A DNA stretch of 64,000 bases. It comes from Deltaproteobacteria bacterium UBA5205 (GTDB taxonomy: Bacteria > Desulfobacterota > Syntrophorhabdia > Syntrophorhabdales > Syntrophorhabdaceae). Where the stretch lies: the NCBI GenBank assembly GCA_002412715.1, contig DHVP01000029.1:99839-163838 (forward strand), written 5' to 3'. Positions within the stretch are counted from its first letter, which is position 1. Each line of letters starts with the position of its first letter. Under the pieces are notes generated by a model. The model was not told where the DNA came from and ran no database searches. It saw nothing but the letters and a program-made list of their open reading frames with translations. Positions 1 through 8,127 of this stretch are shown here, piece by piece. The translations under genes and the position numbers were made by a program.

Positions 1-10
1 ACTCGTTCAT
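1..10 (-). CDS. Start of a divergent gene (partial, first three codons)
   Basis: Read on the minus strand, an AAGGAG motif (about positions 19-24) lies eight bases before an ATG at 10-8, and the frame runs off the left edge after Met-Asn-Glu. Only the start can be seen, so the product cannot be named. Its divergent position next to the phosphate-regulated promoter means it may share that control region. A phoR- or phoB-like regulator would be a typical neighbour, but that is a guess. Confidence 0.35.
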
Positions 11-95
11 AGTGCGATCTCCTTTTTGGTAAAAATATCAAGTTCCACGTGTTTGTTTTCTTATCCTTTCCGGTATGTATGGTATCCCGTCTGCG

Positions 96-235
96 TTACA
101 GAAAAATAAAGCTGATGTTAACTTTCTGTTAAGATCAGCGCGCCTTTGGATGCCCGCGGCCATAGGGCTGCGGGGAGGGGAAATTAACCGAATCTTAACG
201 GTTTTTTTCTCCAATGTTAACACTCGGTGGATAAT
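96..235 (+). promoter_or_regulatory. Pho-box array and promoter of the pst operon
   Basis: TTAAC-type pentamers lie at 96 (TTACA), 118 (TTAAC), 129 (TTAAG), 184 (TTAAC), 195 (TTAAC) and 217 (TTAAC). All start positions share the same phase modulo 11. The best pair reads TGTTAACTTTCTGTTAAG, the 7-bp repeat plus 4-bp spacer layout of PhoB binding sites. A GATAAT -10 hexamer at 230-235 sits nine bases after the last repeat and no good -35 is visible, as expected of an activator-dependent Pho promoter. A PhoB-like regulator is inferred. Confidence 0.7.
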
Positions 236-282
236 CTACACTGGATGTCTTAATTTCTTTAAAAGGTTAAAGGAGGTTTTCT

Positions 283-1341
283 ATGTTGGTCAATATTTTG
301 AAAGTCTTATCCTTGATGTTCATTGTCTTTGCTTTGATATGCGGTTCGTCTGTCGCGTCAGCCTCGGATATGGAATTGCTGGGAGCCGGCGCTACCTTCC
401 CCCAGCCGCTGTACTCGAAGATGTTCGATGCCTATAATCAACAATACAAGGTTAAGGTCAATTACCAGGGGATCGGCTCTGGCGGCGGGATAAATCAGCT
501 CATCAAGAAGACTGTTGATTTCGGCGGCACCGACGCATTCATGACGTCGAAGGAAGTTCAATCGGCGGGAGCGCCCGTCCTTCACATCCCGACGTGTCTC
601 GGCGCCGTGGTTGTGACCTACAACCTCCCCGGCAACCCGAAACTCAATTTCACCCCCGACGCGGTCGCCGGCATCTTCCTTGGTACGATCACCAGATGGA
701 ACGATCCGAAGATCGCCTCCGCGAATCCCGGAGTGAAACTTCCCGACATTGCTGTCAGCGCCGTACACCGTGCGGACGGCAGCGGTACCACCTATATATT
801 CAGCGAGTATCTCACGAAGGTGAGCAAGGAATGGAAGGACAAGATCGGTGTGGGAAAATCTTTGAACTGGCCGGCCGGCCAGATCGGTCAGAAGGGTAAC
901 CCGGGTGTTGCCGGATACGTGAAGCAAACACCGGGCGCTATCGGCTATGTCGAACTTCTTTACGCCACTCAGAACAAGATGCCCTACGGCAGCGTCAGGA
1001 ACAAGGCCGGCAAGTTCATCGAGCCGACGCTCAAATCCGTCAGCGCCGCCGCCAACGTAAAGATTCCCGATGATACGAACGTATCGTTGACCGATACCGA
1101 AGCGGCCGCCGGATACCCCATCAGCGGCTTCACGTGGCTCATTGTCTACAAAGAGCAGAAGTACGGCGGTAAAGCAAAGGACCGGGCGGAGGCGCTCGCC
1201 AAACTGCTCGTGTGGATTGTGGGCGACGGGCAGAGATATGTGGAACCCCTCCAATACGCACCCCTGTCGAAGGAGGCAGCCGCAAAGGCAAATACACTTG
1301 TCCGCTCTATGACATACGACGGCGCAGCTCTCGTGAAGTAG
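283..1341 (+). CDS. pstS: Phosphate ABC transporter, periplasmic phosphate-binding protein PstS
   Basis: This is the high-affinity phosphate-binding subunit of the PstSCAB transporter. The 352-residue product starts with a signal peptide (a hydrophobic stretch in the first 25 residues, then SVASAS), followed by the family opening LLGAGATFPQPLYSKM and an IGSGGGINQ phosphate-loop segment. RADGSGTTYIFSEYL in mid-protein is also typical. An AAAGGAGG site six bases before the ATG supports the start. It is the first gene of the pst operon, behind the Pho-box array, and a strong hairpin separates it from pstC. Confidence 0.96.
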   Translation: MLVNILKVLSLMFIVFALICGSSVASASDMELLGAGATFPQPLYSKMFDAYNQQYKVKVNYQGIGSGGGINQLIKKTVDFGGTDAFMTSKEVQSAGAPVLHIPTCLGAVVVTYNLPGNPKLNFTPDAVAGIFLGTITRWNDPKIASANPGVKLPDIAVSAVHRADGSGTTYIFSEYLTKVSKEWKDKIGVGKSLNWPAGQIGQKGNPGVAGYVKQTPGAIGYVELLYATQNKMPYGSVRNKAGKFIEPTLKSVSAAANVKIPDDTNVSLTDTEAAAGYPISGFTWLIVYKEQKYGGKAKDRAEALAKLLVWIVGDGQRYVEPLQYAPLSKEAAAKANTLVRSMTYDGAALVK

Positions 1342-1353
1342 AAATCGTCAACG

Positions 1354-1383
1354 GGAGACGGTGCAGTGTCAGGCACCGTCTCC
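1354..1383 (+). repeat. pstS-pstC intergenic stem-loop
   Basis: Perfect 11-bp arms GGAGACGGTGC (1354-1364) and GCACCGTCTCC (1373-1383) enclose an 8-base loop. There is no T-run straight after it, so it is more likely an mRNA-stabilising or attenuating hairpin than a full terminator. Such a structure would favour much higher PstS than PstC synthesis. A GTG in the loop at 1366 opens the same reading frame as pstC but is an unlikely start. Confidence 0.7.
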
Positions 1384-1401
1384 AATACTTTTCAGGATGA
1401 T

Positions 1402-2319
1402 ATGGATACTCAGGGAAAATCGATACCGGGAAGCACCGACCGCTCGGAAAAAAGGTTCCGCTTCATTCTCGCGCTCAGCGGTTCACTTATCGTGCTTCTC
1501 CTTCTCGCGATCCTTGTCACTCTTCTTGTAACCGCACTACCATCAATAAAAGAGTTCGGGCTCTTTTTCTTTATCGGCAAAGTCTGGGACGCCACGACGG
1601 AGACCTTCGGTGCCCTTCCCTTTCTGGTAGGGACACTGTTTACCTCCTTCCTGGCCCTCCTCATCTCTATCCCGTTCTCTTTAGCCATTTCCATTTTCCT
1701 CGGCGAGTATTTCAAAGAAGGTGCCATTTCGGGCTTCCTGCGCAGCGCGGTCGAGATCCTGGCCGGCATCCCTTCCGTCATATACGGGCTGTGGGGCCTT
1801 TTCCTTCTCATGCCGGCCGTGCGGTTCATCGAAATGAAGATAGGTGTCGCTCCTCACGGCGTGGGGATACTTACCTCTTCGCTCATCCTTTCCATCATGA
1901 TCATCCCCTTTTCCGCGTCTCTCGGCAGGGAGGTGATCACGCTGGTACCGGGTGACCTTAAGGAAGCGGCCTATTCTTTGGGGGCGACACGATTCGAGGT
2001 TATCAAGAATATTGTCATCCCCTATGCCCGTTCCGGTTTGACGGCCGGGATACTCCTTGCCCTCGGACGGGCCATAGGTGAGACCATGGCCGTGACGATG
2101 CTGATTGGCAACAGCAACTTTCTGCCCACCAGTATATTCAGCCCCGCCAACACGATGGCCAGCGTCATAGCGAATGAATTTGCCGAAGCCACGGGGGTCA
2201 CGGCGGCTTCGCTCATATACATTGCCCTCGTGTTGTTCTTCGTCACCATGATCGTGAACATCGCGGGAACGTACATTATCCATAAGCTCAGCATCGAATC
2301 CTCGAAGGAGGTTTCATGA
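1402..2319 (+). CDS. pstC: Phosphate ABC transporter permease PstC
   Basis: An inner-membrane permease of the PstSCAB complex, pairing with PstA. The product is about 305 residues with six hydrophobic segments. It has the binding-protein-dependent permease signature around GDLKEAAYSLGATRFEVIKN and then LALGRAIGETMAV, characteristic of PstC. I prefer the ATG at 1402 (Met-Asp-Thr-Gln), which has an AGGA motif four bases upstream, over an in-frame GTG at 1366 that lies in the intergenic hairpin loop. The 3' end overlaps pstA by four bases (ATGA). Confidence 0.94.
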   Translation: MDTQGKSIPGSTDRSEKRFRFILALSGSLIVLLLLAILVTLLVTALPSIKEFGLFFFIGKVWDATTETFGALPFLVGTLFTSFLALLISIPFSLAISIFLGEYFKEGAISGFLRSAVEILAGIPSVIYGLWGLFLLMPAVRFIEMKIGVAPHGVGILTSSLILSIMIIPFSASLGREVITLVPGDLKEAAYSLGATRFEVIKNIVIPYARSGLTAGILLALGRAIGETMAVTMLIGNSNFLPTSIFSPANTMASVIANEFAEATGVTAASLIYIALVLFFVTMIVNIAGTYIIHKLSIESSKEVS

Positions 2320-3164
2320 CGGGCAACCACGTCAAAAGGCGGCTCGCGGAAGACATCTTCTTCAAGGGGATCGTCTGTCTTTTCGCTTTCATCTCCCTTT
2401 TGCCGCTTTTTCTCATCCTCTATTACATAACAAGAAACGGCATTGCGGTGATCGACTGGAATTTTCTCTCCAGCCTTCCGCGGCCCATTGGAGAAGCTGG
2501 GGGCGGCGTCTTCAACGCCATTGTTGGAACGCTGATGCTCATCATTCTCTCGGGTGTCATTTCCATACCCTGCGGTATCGCCGCCGGCATCTATCTTTCG
2601 GAGAACAAGGCGGGCAAGCTGGCGAGCGGCATTCGGCTGAGCGTCGTCGTCCTCCAGGGTACACCCTCCATCGTCATAGGCATCATCGCCTATATCTGGA
2701 TTGTTGCCCCGTTGAAGACATTCTCCGCCCTTTCCGGCGGTATCGCCCTTTCCATCATGATGCTCCCCGTCATCGTCAAAACGACGGAGGAAACGCTGAA
2801 GCTCATACCCTATCACCTGAAGGAGGCCTCGCTTGCCCTTGGTGTGCCTTATTACAGAACGATCCTCAAGGTCATACTGCCCTCAGGCATAAGCGGCATA
2901 CTGACGGGTATTCTCCTCAGTGTCGCGAGGATCACGGGGGAGACGGCACCGCTTCTCTTTACCGCATTCGGCAACCAGTTCATGAACACCAACATCTTCA
3001 AACCGATAGATTCACTTCCGTACCGAATCTTCTATTACGCGATGAGCCCGTACCCCGAGTGGCATTCTTTCGCCTGGGGGGCCTCGTTCATCCTTGTTGT
3101 TCTGACGCTTGCCCTGAACCTTATCGCAAGGGGGATTTCCGTTAAATGGAAAACACGGTTTTAA
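2316..3164 (+). CDS. pstA: Phosphate ABC transporter permease PstA
   Basis: The second permease of the phosphate transporter, 282 residues with six predicted membrane helices. The EAA-loop region LIPYHLKEASLALGVPYYRT and the LSVARITGETAPLLFTA segment are typical of PstA. It starts within the pstC stop codon (ATGA overlap) and ends inside the beginning of pstB, so translation is probably coupled along pstC-pstA-pstB. Confidence 0.95.
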   Translation: MTGNHVKRRLAEDIFFKGIVCLFAFISLLPLFLILYYITRNGIAVIDWNFLSSLPRPIGEAGGGVFNAIVGTLMLIILSGVISIPCGIAAGIYLSENKAGKLASGIRLSVVVLQGTPSIVIGIIAYIWIVAPLKTFSALSGGIALSIMMLPVIVKTTEETLKLIPYHLKEASLALGVPYYRTILKVILPSGISGILTGILLSVARITGETAPLLFTAFGNQFMNTNIFKPIDSLPYRIFYYAMSPYPEWHSFAWGASFILVVLTLALNLIARGISVKWKTRF

Positions 3165-3904
3165 AGGTTGAAAATTTCAGTGCCTCCTTCGGCGACAACA
3201 GGATATTGAAAGATATCAATCTCACTGTTCCCAGGAATGTTGTGGCCGCCCTCATGGGACCGTCGGGTTGCGGAAAGACGACGCTCATCAGGTGTGTCAA
3301 CAGGATGCATGAGCTCATTCCCGGTGCAACGGTTTCAGGGAGGATGACCCTGATCGACGAAGACATCTACGCAATGCAGCCCATCATCCTCAGAAGAAAG
3401 GTCGGTATGGTCTTTCAAAAACCGAATCCCTTTCCGACGATGAGCATTTACGAAAATGTAATAGCCGGTTACAAACTCAACGGCATCAGGATACCGAAAC
3501 CGGAGCTGGATAATATTGTCGAGCAATCGTTGAAAAAGTCAGCGCTCTGGGATGAGGTCAAGGACGCGCTGCACCGGAAAGGGACCTTCCTTTCGGGAGG
3601 GCAGCAGCAAAGGCTCTGCATAGCCCGCGCCCTTGCCATGAACCCCGAGATAATGCTTCTTGACGAACCGACGTCAGCCCTTGACCCGAAATCGACATCA
3701 CAGATCGAAGAACTCTTCGTGGAACTGAAGAAGAATGTCACCATGCTTCTTGTCACTCATAATATCGCACAGGCTGCACGTGTCTCCGATGTCACGGCTT
3801 TCATCTATCTCGGGGAGCTCATCGAATTCGGGCCGACGGAAAAAATGTTTACCGTACCGAAAGACAAACGTACGGAAGAATACCTGACGGGAAAATTCGG
3901 ATAG
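3146..3904 (+). CDS. pstB: Phosphate ABC transporter ATP-binding protein PstB
   Basis: The cytoplasmic ATPase of the Pst transporter, 252 residues. It has a Walker A GPSGCGKTT near residue 36, the family-typical MVFQKPNPFP Q-loop, the ABC signature LSGGQQQRLCIARAL, Walker B IMLLDEPTSALD and an H-loop LLVTHN. The ATG lies 19 bases inside pstA and is preceded by a rather distant AAGGGGG. Length and motifs match complete PstB proteins. Confidence 0.96.
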   Translation: MENTVLKVENFSASFGDNRILKDINLTVPRNVVAALMGPSGCGKTTLIRCVNRMHELIPGATVSGRMTLIDEDIYAMQPIILRRKVGMVFQKPNPFPTMSIYENVIAGYKLNGIRIPKPELDNIVEQSLKKSALWDEVKDALHRKGTFLSGGQQQRLCIARALAMNPEIMLLDEPTSALDPKSTSQIEELFVELKKNVTMLLVTHNIAQAARVSDVTAFIYLGELIEFGPTEKMFTVPKDKRTEEYLTGKFG

Positions 3905-3913
3905 GAGGCAGGG

Positions 3914-4573
3914 ATGCTCGAGGTAAGGATAAAGGAGCTGAAGAAGGAACTTGTCGAATACGCCACGCTCGTGGAGGATATGATCGCGAAAAGCATGAAA
4001 GGGCTCCTGGACAGGGACGAAACCCCTCTTCTTGAGGTTATACATGAACTTGAACCTGCGACCAACGATTTCGAGATAAAGCTGGACGAATTGTGCACGG
4101 GCGCTATCGCACAGTATCAGCCCAAGGCCAGGGACTTACGGACCGTCCTCATGGTTTTCAAAATGAACAGCGACCTCGAACGCATGGGCGACCACGTTGC
4201 GAATATCGCCGACAGCGGACTGTTTCTTCTGTCCCATGCGCCGGTAAAACCCCTGATAGACATACCGAGGATGGCCGAAGAAACTGTGAAAGGCCTGAAT
4301 GACAGCATTACGGCCTTTCTCGACGAGGACGCCGCCCTGGCAGAGGCGGTCTGTGAACGGGACTGTATCATCGATGCACTCCAGAACCAGATCTTCAGAG
4401 AACTCGTGACCTTCATGACGGCCGATCCTGCAACCATCGAAAGGGCTCTCTACCTTATCAGGGTGGCCAACAACCTGGAACGGATCGCCGATCTTGCGAC
4501 AAACATCTGCGAAGATGTGATATTCATGGTCGAAGGAAGGGTCATTAAACACCACCTGGAAGAAGGAAGTTGA
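3914..4573 (+). CDS. phoU: Phosphate transport system accessory protein PhoU
   Basis: PhoU is a metal-binding helical protein that links Pst activity to the PhoR/PhoB signalling pair and restrains phosphate uptake. The 219-residue product has the two-repeat PhoU structure, each repeat with a conserved helix: MNSDLERMGDHVANIA around residue 90 and RVANNLERIADLATNICED near residue 190. It starts nine bases after pstB, with a GGAGG site upstream, and ends just before a strong terminator, so it is the last gene of the operon. Confidence 0.95.
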   Translation: MLEVRIKELKKELVEYATLVEDMIAKSMKGLLDRDETPLLEVIHELEPATNDFEIKLDELCTGAIAQYQPKARDLRTVLMVFKMNSDLERMGDHVANIADSGLFLLSHAPVKPLIDIPRMAEETVKGLNDSITAFLDEDAALAEAVCERDCIIDALQNQIFRELVTFMTADPATIERALYLIRVANNLERIADLATNICEDVIFMVEGRVIKHHLEEGS

Positions 4574-4591
4574 AAAAGTGCAGGTAAATTT

Positions 4592-4619
4592 AAAAGGGGC
4601 CCCTTGGGGCCCCTTTTTT
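4592..4619. terminator. Bidirectional terminator between phoU and the porin gene
   Basis: An A-tract, two copies of GGGGCCCC separated by TT, and a run of six T form a very stable GC hairpin flanked by A and T tracts. It can therefore terminate transcription from both sides. It lies between the converging phoU and porin genes. Confidence 0.92.
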
Positions 4620-4639
4620 GTTGTCTGCATTGCCGGATC

Positions 4640-5917
4640 TTAGAAGAAATACCAGGCAGCAAACCTGTACTGGTCAATCTGGCCGTTGCCGTTCGCGAAG
4701 CCTGCACCCGTGCCTGTTCCCTGACCCTTGCCATTGTAGCCCGTGAACATCGTCAACCACTGGATACCAAACCTTATGGACTGGTTCGCTTCCCACAGGA
4801 GGTTGACGCCATAGGTCTGTGTCATGTTGATCTTGTCGCGCGCGGCCGCGTTGTTGGTGCGTGCCCATTCGCTGTAGTTGTACTTCAGATAGCCGTACAT
4901 GCCGTTGACCCACAGCCTGTCCGTCAGCCACCATGAGGCCTGCGCAAAGAGGCCGAATGCTGTCGGCGCCGCTGCGTCGTGGCCCGGTCTCATGTAGGAG
5001 CCGTTGCTCGGACCTGAACTGCCCATCCAGTTGTTGCCAGCCACGTTCTGGCCGAGAAAGAAGTTGCCGTTGAGGAGTACGGACATTGCCTTGTTGCCCT
5101 GTTTTTCGGGAACGATGGGTATCGAGTACCGGAATGCCGCGACCCAGGCGTTGATCGTATCGTCCTTGTAATTTGCCGCGTTGCCGGGGTCAACGTAGGA
5201 TTCCTTGTCTTTGCCGTAGTAGGCGCCGAGACCAAACTTCAGGTTATTGGCACCGATCTTGCCGCAACGGTCGCTCCAGTACGCGACCTCGCCCTGAAGG
5301 CCGGGCCAGTTGCTCCTGGCGTATCCGTCGTTGTACTGACGGGTCGCCCCCGACCAATCTGTCGCAGAGGTGATACCGATCATTGTGCTGAACTCTTTGG
5401 TGAAGAAGTACCTGTAGGCCATCTGGGGTGTCCTGATGCCTTTGAGGTACTGTTTGAAGTCATCGGCGCCGATCTGTGCGGAGTAGTACGGCATGCCCCA
5501 CTGCTGATAGGCCTGACCGATAAGAAGGTCCGCCGCGCTCCATTTCAGGTTCATGAAGGCGTGCCTCAACTGAAAGCCGCCATACTGGTTTCCCGTCGTT
5601 GTACCGCGGAAATCGCCTTCGATGAAGGCGCTTGTTTTGGCACCCCACAGGTCGGGGCCCTTGATGCGGAAGTTGAAACGGGTCTCACCGCCGGTCATGT
5701 AGCTGTTGCTGTATTCGTCGGCAAAGATAGCCCTGTCCGATGAACTGTGCCTGTAGGCCAATGAAGGGTCCGCGTGAGCGTTCTGGGTTGAATAGCCCAG
5801 ATCGTACTTCACAAAACCCCCAAATGTAACGTCGTACCTGCTCGTCATGCTGCCCGCGTTGCTGACTGCCGGAATGACAAGGAACAGCGCAAGCATAACC
5901 AACACCAATCTCTTCAT
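4640..5917 (-). CDS. Outer-membrane porin, probably phosphate-starvation induced
   Basis: A predicted beta-barrel outer-membrane protein of 425 residues. It starts with a signal peptide (MKRLVLVMLALFLVIPAVSN), continues with alternating aromatic-rich strands and ends in AWYFF; the terminal Phe is the usual barrel-assembly signal. The start at 5917 is chosen because a GGAGG lies five bases upstream, inside the extension made by an upstream ATG at 5929. The gene converges on pstSCAB-phoU and its promoter carries the same 11-bp Pho-type repeats. Phosphate or anion uptake is inferred from this context only; no OprP/OprO-specific motif was recognised. Confidence 0.8.
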   Translation of the reverse strand: MKRLVLVMLALFLVIPAVSNAGSMTSRYDVTFGGFVKYDLGYSTQNAHADPSLAYRHSSSDRAIFADEYSNSYMTGGETRFNFRIKGPDLWGAKTSAFIEGDFRGTTTGNQYGGFQLRHAFMNLKWSAADLLIGQAYQQWGMPYYSAQIGADDFKQYLKGIRTPQMAYRYFFTKEFSTMIGITSATDWSGATRQYNDGYARSNWPGLQGEVAYWSDRCGKIGANNLKFGLGAYYGKDKESYVDPGNAANYKDDTINAWVAAFRYSIPIVPEKQGNKAMSVLLNGNFFLGQNVAGNNWMGSSGPSNGSYMRPGHDAAAPTAFGLFAQASWWLTDRLWVNGMYGYLKYNYSEWARTNNAAARDKINMTQTYGVNLLWEANQSIRFGIQWLTMFTGYNGKGQGTGTGAGFANGNGQIDQYRFAAWYFF

Positions 5918-6014
5918 TCGTGCCTCCATAGATTATTTTTCATGATGCAAAACGGAAGATCGCCGGCCACCTCCTTTCTCCTGGATCATTGTGTCTGCGG
6001 ATTCAGATTAACGA

Positions 6015-6060
6015 ATTTTAATTAGGTGGATGTTAATTCAGTATTAATTTACGGTTAACA
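6015..6060 (-). promoter_or_regulatory. Pho-box array and promoter of the porin gene
   Basis: On the minus strand CTGTTAACCGTAAATTAAT is followed by a further TTAA, giving repeats at 6055, 6044 and 6033 with exact 11-bp spacing. An AT-rich TAAAAT (6020-6015) about a dozen bases downstream can serve as -10. The layout mirrors the pstS promoter, which suggests control by the same regulator. In the rest of the 5918-6260 interval I see only a long leader and no gene. Confidence 0.6.
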
Positions 6061-6260
6061 GCGGGTAATCGCGGATTGGAAGCCCCCGCCCGTTTCCGGC
6101 TGGGCGGTGGGCTGGTCCCGCGCTATCCGGCTACTACACTTATTGATTACGACGAAATCCTGGCATCGTCAGACGGTTCAGGGAGTTCCGTGAGATGGAA
6201 GATTGTGTTCAAAACAGCACGGCATCTGGTACATTTTTACTCTGGACATGAAACGAAAAC

Positions 6261-6842
6261 TTGTTTACCATGTCAGGCATGATGCCGCTGGTAATGAAAG
6301 CGATAAGCGTTATATTCCTGATCGTTTTTATTGTTTCGGTGGCGTTTCTCGTTCTTACGTTCCGCAAACCGAAAAAGGTCTCCATTCTTTCACTGTTACT
6401 TGTAATCGTCATCAGTATAATAACGCTGGCTGTCTTTTCATTCCTGATAAACTATCAACCGTCCTCGCTGCTTTTGGCCCTGATGGTCTTCGCCGGTTTG
6501 TTTATCGGGGTGGTCTGGTCGCAGGCGACCCATGTATATGTCGAGAACGGAAAAGTGATGTCCCGTAATTCGGTATGGTATCTGCTGGTATGGGGTGGAA
6601 TTTTTGCCCTGACGCAGCTGGTATCCGTCATGACGAACAGGCCCCCTTCGGTCATCATGACGCTTCTCATCATGAGCACGGGGTCGGTGATCGGAATGAA
6701 CGGCATGATCATGAAGAGGTATTTCTCCGTCAGGGCGAGGGTGCAGGCAGCCCCGTCCGCCGCCGGGGCCGGCTGTCCGAAATGCGGCGCTCCGGTTGGC
6801 GGGGATGATGCCTTCTGCTCTCGATGTGGGGCTCGTCGATGA
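6261..6842 (+). CDS. Multi-span membrane protein with C-terminal zinc ribbon
   Basis: A protein of about 193 residues, not assigned to a named family. Five hydrophobic segments cover roughly residues 10-150. The C-terminus is a compact zinc ribbon, CPKCGAPVGGDDAFCSRCGA (two CxxC knuckles), probably cytoplasmic. The start is uncertain: Met at 6261, 6270 or 6294 are all possible and no strong Shine-Dalgarno site is visible. It is the first gene of a five-gene overlapping cluster whose last product also carries a zinc ribbon. Function unknown. Confidence 0.6.
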   Translation: MFTMSGMMPLVMKAISVIFLIVFIVSVAFLVLTFRKPKKVSILSLLLVIVISIITLAVFSFLINYQPSSLLLALMVFAGLFIGVVWSQATHVYVENGKVMSRNSVWYLLVWGGIFALTQLVSVMTNRPPSVIMTLLIMSTGSVIGMNGMIMKRYFSVRARVQAAPSAAGAGCPKCGAPVGGDDAFCSRCGARR

Positions 6843-7594
6843 TCGATACGGCGCTTTTTCCCAGGATCAGAAAGATCGCTATATGGGCAGCTGTATGCGC
6901 GGCCGCTTTCTTCGGACTGATCGCCGTCGCGGCCCTGATTTTTTCATCGGGCGCTGCGCAGAAGCCCATGACCTACGGGAAAGTCGTGCCGCGGATTGAA
7001 TTGAAACCGGGCGAAAGAAAGGTTTTTGAATTCGAATCCTTCTGCCTTGACAACCATCGCGGCAGCCCCCGTTCGGCTGACGCCTATTCTCTCATGGACA
7101 CGCCTGCGGTAAGACTCAGGCCCTATCTGGGCGAGATATTCAACGAGTACCTGTCTCACCCGTCGCGGTGGAGGCAGTCGGATGTCCAGCAGGCTGTCTG
7201 GTACACCGAAGGGCACAAACAATGGGAAAGCCTGTCGGCAGACCAGCGAAGCCTGATTCAAACGGCCACGGGAACCGACGACCCTGTTGCCGGCCACCCC
7301 GTTATTTTCCTCTCCCGCATGGCGTCCGTCTTCGGTACGGTCGTAAAGACAAATCTCCTGCTCGCGATTTTCGTCCTGGCGCTGGTAACGTTCACTTTGC
7401 CCGTACCCTCGCAATTTCTGGAAAAGGGTATCTCGTGGATGGTAAGCCCCCGTATCGCCCGCAAGGCCGCCAGGGGACAGCCCGGAGAGATCATGGACAA
7501 AGTGGCGGTCAGTAAAGAGCTCGATTCTTTTCGCATTCAAATCGACGTGCTCTTCAGCCGCCTCGTCTTTCGTTTGTTTTCGAGGAGACGCTGA
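6839..7594 (+). CDS. Membrane-anchored protein with thioester-domain-like Cys/Gln motifs
   Basis: About 251 residues, function unknown. The ATG at 6839 overlaps the preceding stop (ATGA). A hydrophobic segment at residues 12-37 is followed by an extracytoplasmic region (about 40-150), a second membrane segment around 175-195 and a charged tail. The middle region has ELKPGERKVFEFESFCLD with Cys69, then VQQAVWYTEG with Gln117. These match the [YFL]C and (hydrophobic)-Q-x-x-(hydrophobic)-W motifs described for internal thioester domains of bacterial surface proteins. The resemblance is by motif only; an ordinary secreted domain remains possible. Confidence 0.55.
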   Translation: MIDTALFPRIRKIAIWAAVCAAAFFGLIAVAALIFSSGAAQKPMTYGKVVPRIELKPGERKVFEFESFCLDNHRGSPRSADAYSLMDTPAVRLRPYLGEIFNEYLSHPSRWRQSDVQQAVWYTEGHKQWESLSADQRSLIQTATGTDDPVAGHPVIFLSRMASVFGTVVKTNLLLAIFVLALVTFTLPVPSQFLEKGISWMVSPRIARKAARGQPGEIMDKVAVSKELDSFRIQIDVLFSRLVFRLFSRRR

Positions 7595-8127
7595 TGGGGT
7601 TTGCTGAAACCTACTACCACATCCTGTCCTACTTCGGCATAGCCTTTCTGGGGCTTGCGATCCTGGTTTCGATTTGTGCTGTCATCCCCGCCTGTTACTG
7701 GCTCTTTTCAGCCCTGTCATCGAACAGGGGCCCTGCGGTATTCAGGCGTCTTCTGGCGTTGGTAGTCGTCGGTTTTATTTCATACTCCTATCTCGGTTCT
7801 CCCTTTTTCTACGGTATAGCGCAGTGGCGAAGGACCACGATCCTTTGCGCCTTTATTATCGGGCTTCTGCTTCCCATTCTTCGTTCAGACGGGGTTCGGC
7901 TTGAGAAGCGCACAGACCGTGGTCTGGCGATGCTCTCCGGCCTGTGGTGGGCAATCCTCGTATTGAGCGAGGCCCTGCTGGTTTCGGGAGTGCCGGGGCA
8001 GGCCGTCCTCCTTTATCTCTTTATGGCTGTTACGGGCCTTCTCTGCGGTGCTGTTTTGGGCGTGACAACGGCCCGGATCGCAAAACAGAAGATGGTCGAA
8101 CCGGCGACGGGGGCAGGCGGTTCATGA
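7594..8127 (+). CDS. Uncharacterised multi-span membrane protein
   Basis: A 177-residue protein with about five hydrophobic segments and few polar loops. I recognise no family. Its start overlaps the preceding stop by one base (TGATG) and its stop overlaps the next start (ATGA), so it is translated as part of the five-gene cluster. Its likely role is a structural or partner subunit of a membrane complex with its neighbours, but this is only context. Confidence 0.55.
   Translation: MGFAETYYHILSYFGIAFLGLAILVSICAVIPACYWLFSALSSNRGPAVFRRLLALVVVGFISYSYLGSPFFYGIAQWRRTTILCAFIIGLLLPILRSDGVRLEKRTDRGLAMLSGLWWAILVLSEALLVSGVPGQAVLLYLFMAVTGLLCGAVLGVTTARIAKQKMVEPATGAGGS

Noticed and set aside
358..1254. 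Long open frame on the minus strand across pstS
   Set aside because: It is the shadow of a clear pstS gene in GC-rich codons; no family motifs and no ribosome-binding site.
1366..1401. GTG start for pstC at 1366
   Set aside because: It lies in the loop of the intergenic hairpin and has no Shine-Dalgarno site; the ATG at 1402 fits better.
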